From Sphingobium sufflavum (GTDB taxonomy: Bacteria; Pseudomonadota; Alphaproteobacteria; Sphingomonadales; Sphingomonadaceae), in NCBI RefSeq assembly GCF_021403115.1, contig NZ_JAJSSH010000006.1, positions 1-64,000 of the forward strand: 64,000 bases of DNA, read 5' to 3'. The translations under genes and the position numbers were made by a program. Positions 62,393 to 64,000 of the stretch are shown piece after piece. Under the pieces are notes generated by a model. It saw nothing but the letters and a program-made list of their open reading frames with translations, did not search any database and was not told the DNA's origin. The number at the start of each line of letters is the position of its first letter. The first letter of the stretch is position 1.

Positions 62393-63925
62393 TTACAGCG
62401 GGATGTTGTCGTGCTTCTTCCACGGATTTTCCAGCGACTTGTTCCGCAGCTTGCGCAGGCCCAACGCGATGCGCTTGCGGGTCGAGTGCGGCTGGATCAC
62501 CTCGTCGATGAAGCCCTTGCTCGCCGCCACGAAGGGGTTGGCGAAACGGTCTTCATATTCCTTCGTCTTTTCAGCGATTTCTTCCGGGGTCTTGCCACGG
62601 AAGATGATCTCGACCGCGCCCTTGGCACCCATCACCGCGATTTCGGCGGTGGGCCATGCGAAGTTCAAATCGCCGCGCAGATGCTTGGAGGACATGACGT
62701 CATAGGCGCCGCCATAGGCCTTGCGCGTGATGATCGTAATCTTGGGCACCGTCGCCTCGGCATAGGCGAACAGCAGTTTCGCGCCATGCTTGATGATGCC
62801 GCTATGCTCCTGGCCCACGCCGGGCAGGAAGCCGGGCACGTCCACGAACGTCACCAGCGGGATGTCGAACGCATCGCAAAAGCGCACGAACCGGCCCGCC
62901 TTCTTGGACGAATTGATGTCCAGCACGCCCGCCATCGCCAGTGGCTGGTTGGCGACGATGCCGACGGTCCTGCCCTCGACCCGGCCGAAACCGACGATGA
63001 TGTTGGGCGCGTGCGCGGGCTGCACCTCGAAGAAATCGCCTTCGTCCAGCACCTTCTTGATGACTTCATGCATGTCATAGGGCTGGTTGGCGTTGGCCGG
63101 GATCACGAAGTCGAGGCTGTTCTCGATCCGGTCCCAGGCGTCCACGGTCGGGCGCGTCGGCACCGGCTCACGGTTGGATGCGGGCAGATAGTCCACGAAG
63201 TCGCGGACGGAGAGCAGCGCCTCCAGGTCGTTCTCGAACGCGATGTCGGCCACGCCGGACTTGGTCGTGTGCGTGATCGCGCCGCCCAGTTCCTCCTGCG
63301 TGACGATCTCGTTCGTCACCGTCTTCACCACGTCCGGGCCGGTCACGAACATGAAGCTCGAATCCTTCACCATGAAGATGAAGTCGGTCATCGCGGGGGA
63401 ATAGACCGCGCCGCCCGCGCACGGGCCCATGATGACGCTGATCTGCGGGATCACGCCGGATGCGTTGACGTTGCGCTGGAAAATCTCGGCGTAACCGGCG
63501 AGCGATGCGACGCCCTCCTGGATGCGCGCGCCGCCGGAATCGTTCAGGCCGATGAACGGTGCGCCGACCTTCATCGCCATGTCCATGACCTTGCAGATCT
63601 TCATCGCGTGCCGCTCCGACACCGCGCCGCCGAACACCGTGAAATCCTGGCTGAACAGGAAGACGAGGCGGCCGTTGATCGTGCCCGATCCGGTGACGAC
63701 GCCGTCGCCGGGGATGTGATTCTCGTTCATGCCGAAATCGACGCAATTATGCTCGACATACATGTCGACCTCTTCGAAACTGCCCTCGTCGAGCAGGACT
63801 TCGATGCGTTCGCGGGCGGTCAGGCGGCCCTTGGCATGTTGGTTGTCGATGCGCCGCTGTCCACCGCCCAAACGGGCAGCGTCGCGCTTGGCTTCGAGCT
63901 TTTCGAGAATGGCGAGCTTGGACAT
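62393..63925 (-). CDS. pccB: propionyl-CoA carboxylase beta subunit
   Basis: 510 residues, carboxyltransferase with two crotonase-like domains: [20 protein letters not shown] near the start, [38 protein letters not shown], and [19 protein letters not shown]. Pairs with pccA to make methylmalonyl-CoA. First gene of the cluster; the promoter should lie at 63926-64000. The start at 63925 ([11 protein letters not shown]) is typical. Confidence 0.95.
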   Translation of the reverse strand: MSKLAILEKLEAKRDAARLGGGQRRIDNQHAKGRLTARERIEVLLDEGSFEEVDMYVEHNCVDFGMNENHIPGDGVVTGSGTINGRLVFLFSQDFTVFGGAVSERHAMKICKVMDMAMKVGAPFIGLNDSGGARIQEGVASLAGYAEIFQRNVNASGVIPQISVIMGPCAGGAVYSPAMTDFIFMVKDSSFMFVTGPDVVKTVTNEIVTQEELGGAITHTTKSGVADIAFENDLEALLSVRDFVDYLPASNREPVPTRPTVDAWDRIENSLDFVIPANANQPYDMHEVIKKVLDEGDFFEVQPAHAPNIIVGFGRVEGRTVGIVANQPLAMAGVLDINSSKKAGRFVRFCDAFDIPLVTFVDVPGFLPGVGQEHSGIIKHGAKLLFAYAEATVPKITIITRKAYGGAYDVMSSKHLRGDLNFAWPTAEIAVMGAKGAVEIIFRGKTPEEIAEKTKEYEDRFANPFVAASKGFIDEVIQPHSTRKRIALGLRKLRNKSLENPWKKHDNIPL

Positions 63926-64000
63926 GCGGATTATCGTTCCTGTTGTGAATAGCTCCGGATGAGGCGCACTCTCAGGCTTTGGGCTCAAGCGCAACTGTGA

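Overview
The window is a chromosomal segment of a sphingomonad (Alphaproteobacteria, Sphingomonadaceae, most like Sphingobium or a close relative). The evidence is high GC with strong G/C in third codon positions, an alphaproteobacterial nuo gene order followed by birA-coaX-rnj-DUF1467, a 6S RNA between zapA and the 5-formyltetrahydrofolate cyclo-ligase gene, and several short proteins I know only from this group. Almost everything is core metabolism. I see no CRISPR array, prophage or rRNA operon. The only mobile DNA is the end of an IS21-like element at the left edge.

Layout. 1-4190: the IS end cuts the last codons of a DUF817 membrane-protein gene, followed by a MoxR ATPase, an unknown sphingomonad protein, a glycosyltransferase and YceI. 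4343-10928: a large membrane-anchored coiled-coil protein, then divergently three genes of unknown purpose. These are a degenerate nucleotidyltransferase/CDP-alcohol-phosphotransferase-like membrane protein, a helical protein, and a histidine-kinase-like protein without the phosphoacceptor histidine. 11040-29614 (minus strand): one long cluster, nuoABCD-(NTF2-like)-EFGHIJKLMN-birA-coaX-rnj-DUF1467, packed with 1- to 4-base overlaps. It encodes respiratory complex I, biotin ligase, pantothenate kinase and RNase J.

29976-34316: suhB, efp, an L,D-transpeptidase, thiE, glutathione peroxidase and a small lipoprotein. 34402-39818 (minus): the lower glycolysis/pentose phosphate set tkt-gap-pgk-fba, with an intrinsic terminator between gap and pgk. 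40266-43400: a coiled-coil protein, zapA, 6S RNA, fthC, DUF2842 and thyA. 43419-49444: an exported protein, an AI-2E family transporter, tRNA-Asp, malate synthase G and an EamA transporter. 49445-54635: phaR and a PhaC-like hydrolase whose divergent start codons share one CATG, alanine racemase, an MHS transporter and a CsaA-like protein.

54800-63925 (minus): a propionyl-CoA to succinyl-CoA module (pccB, thiolase, OsmC-like, mce, scpA, bioB, pccA). The biotin synthase gene lies among the genes for a biotin-dependent carboxylase and the B12-dependent mutase. With glcB and the PHA regulator, this fits a cell that lives on fatty acids, branched-chain amino acids and C2/C3 units.

The least explained parts are the 7215-10928 cassette, the NTF2-like gene inside the nuo operon, the phaR/phaC overlap, and the hairpin repeats at 41294 and 45709.
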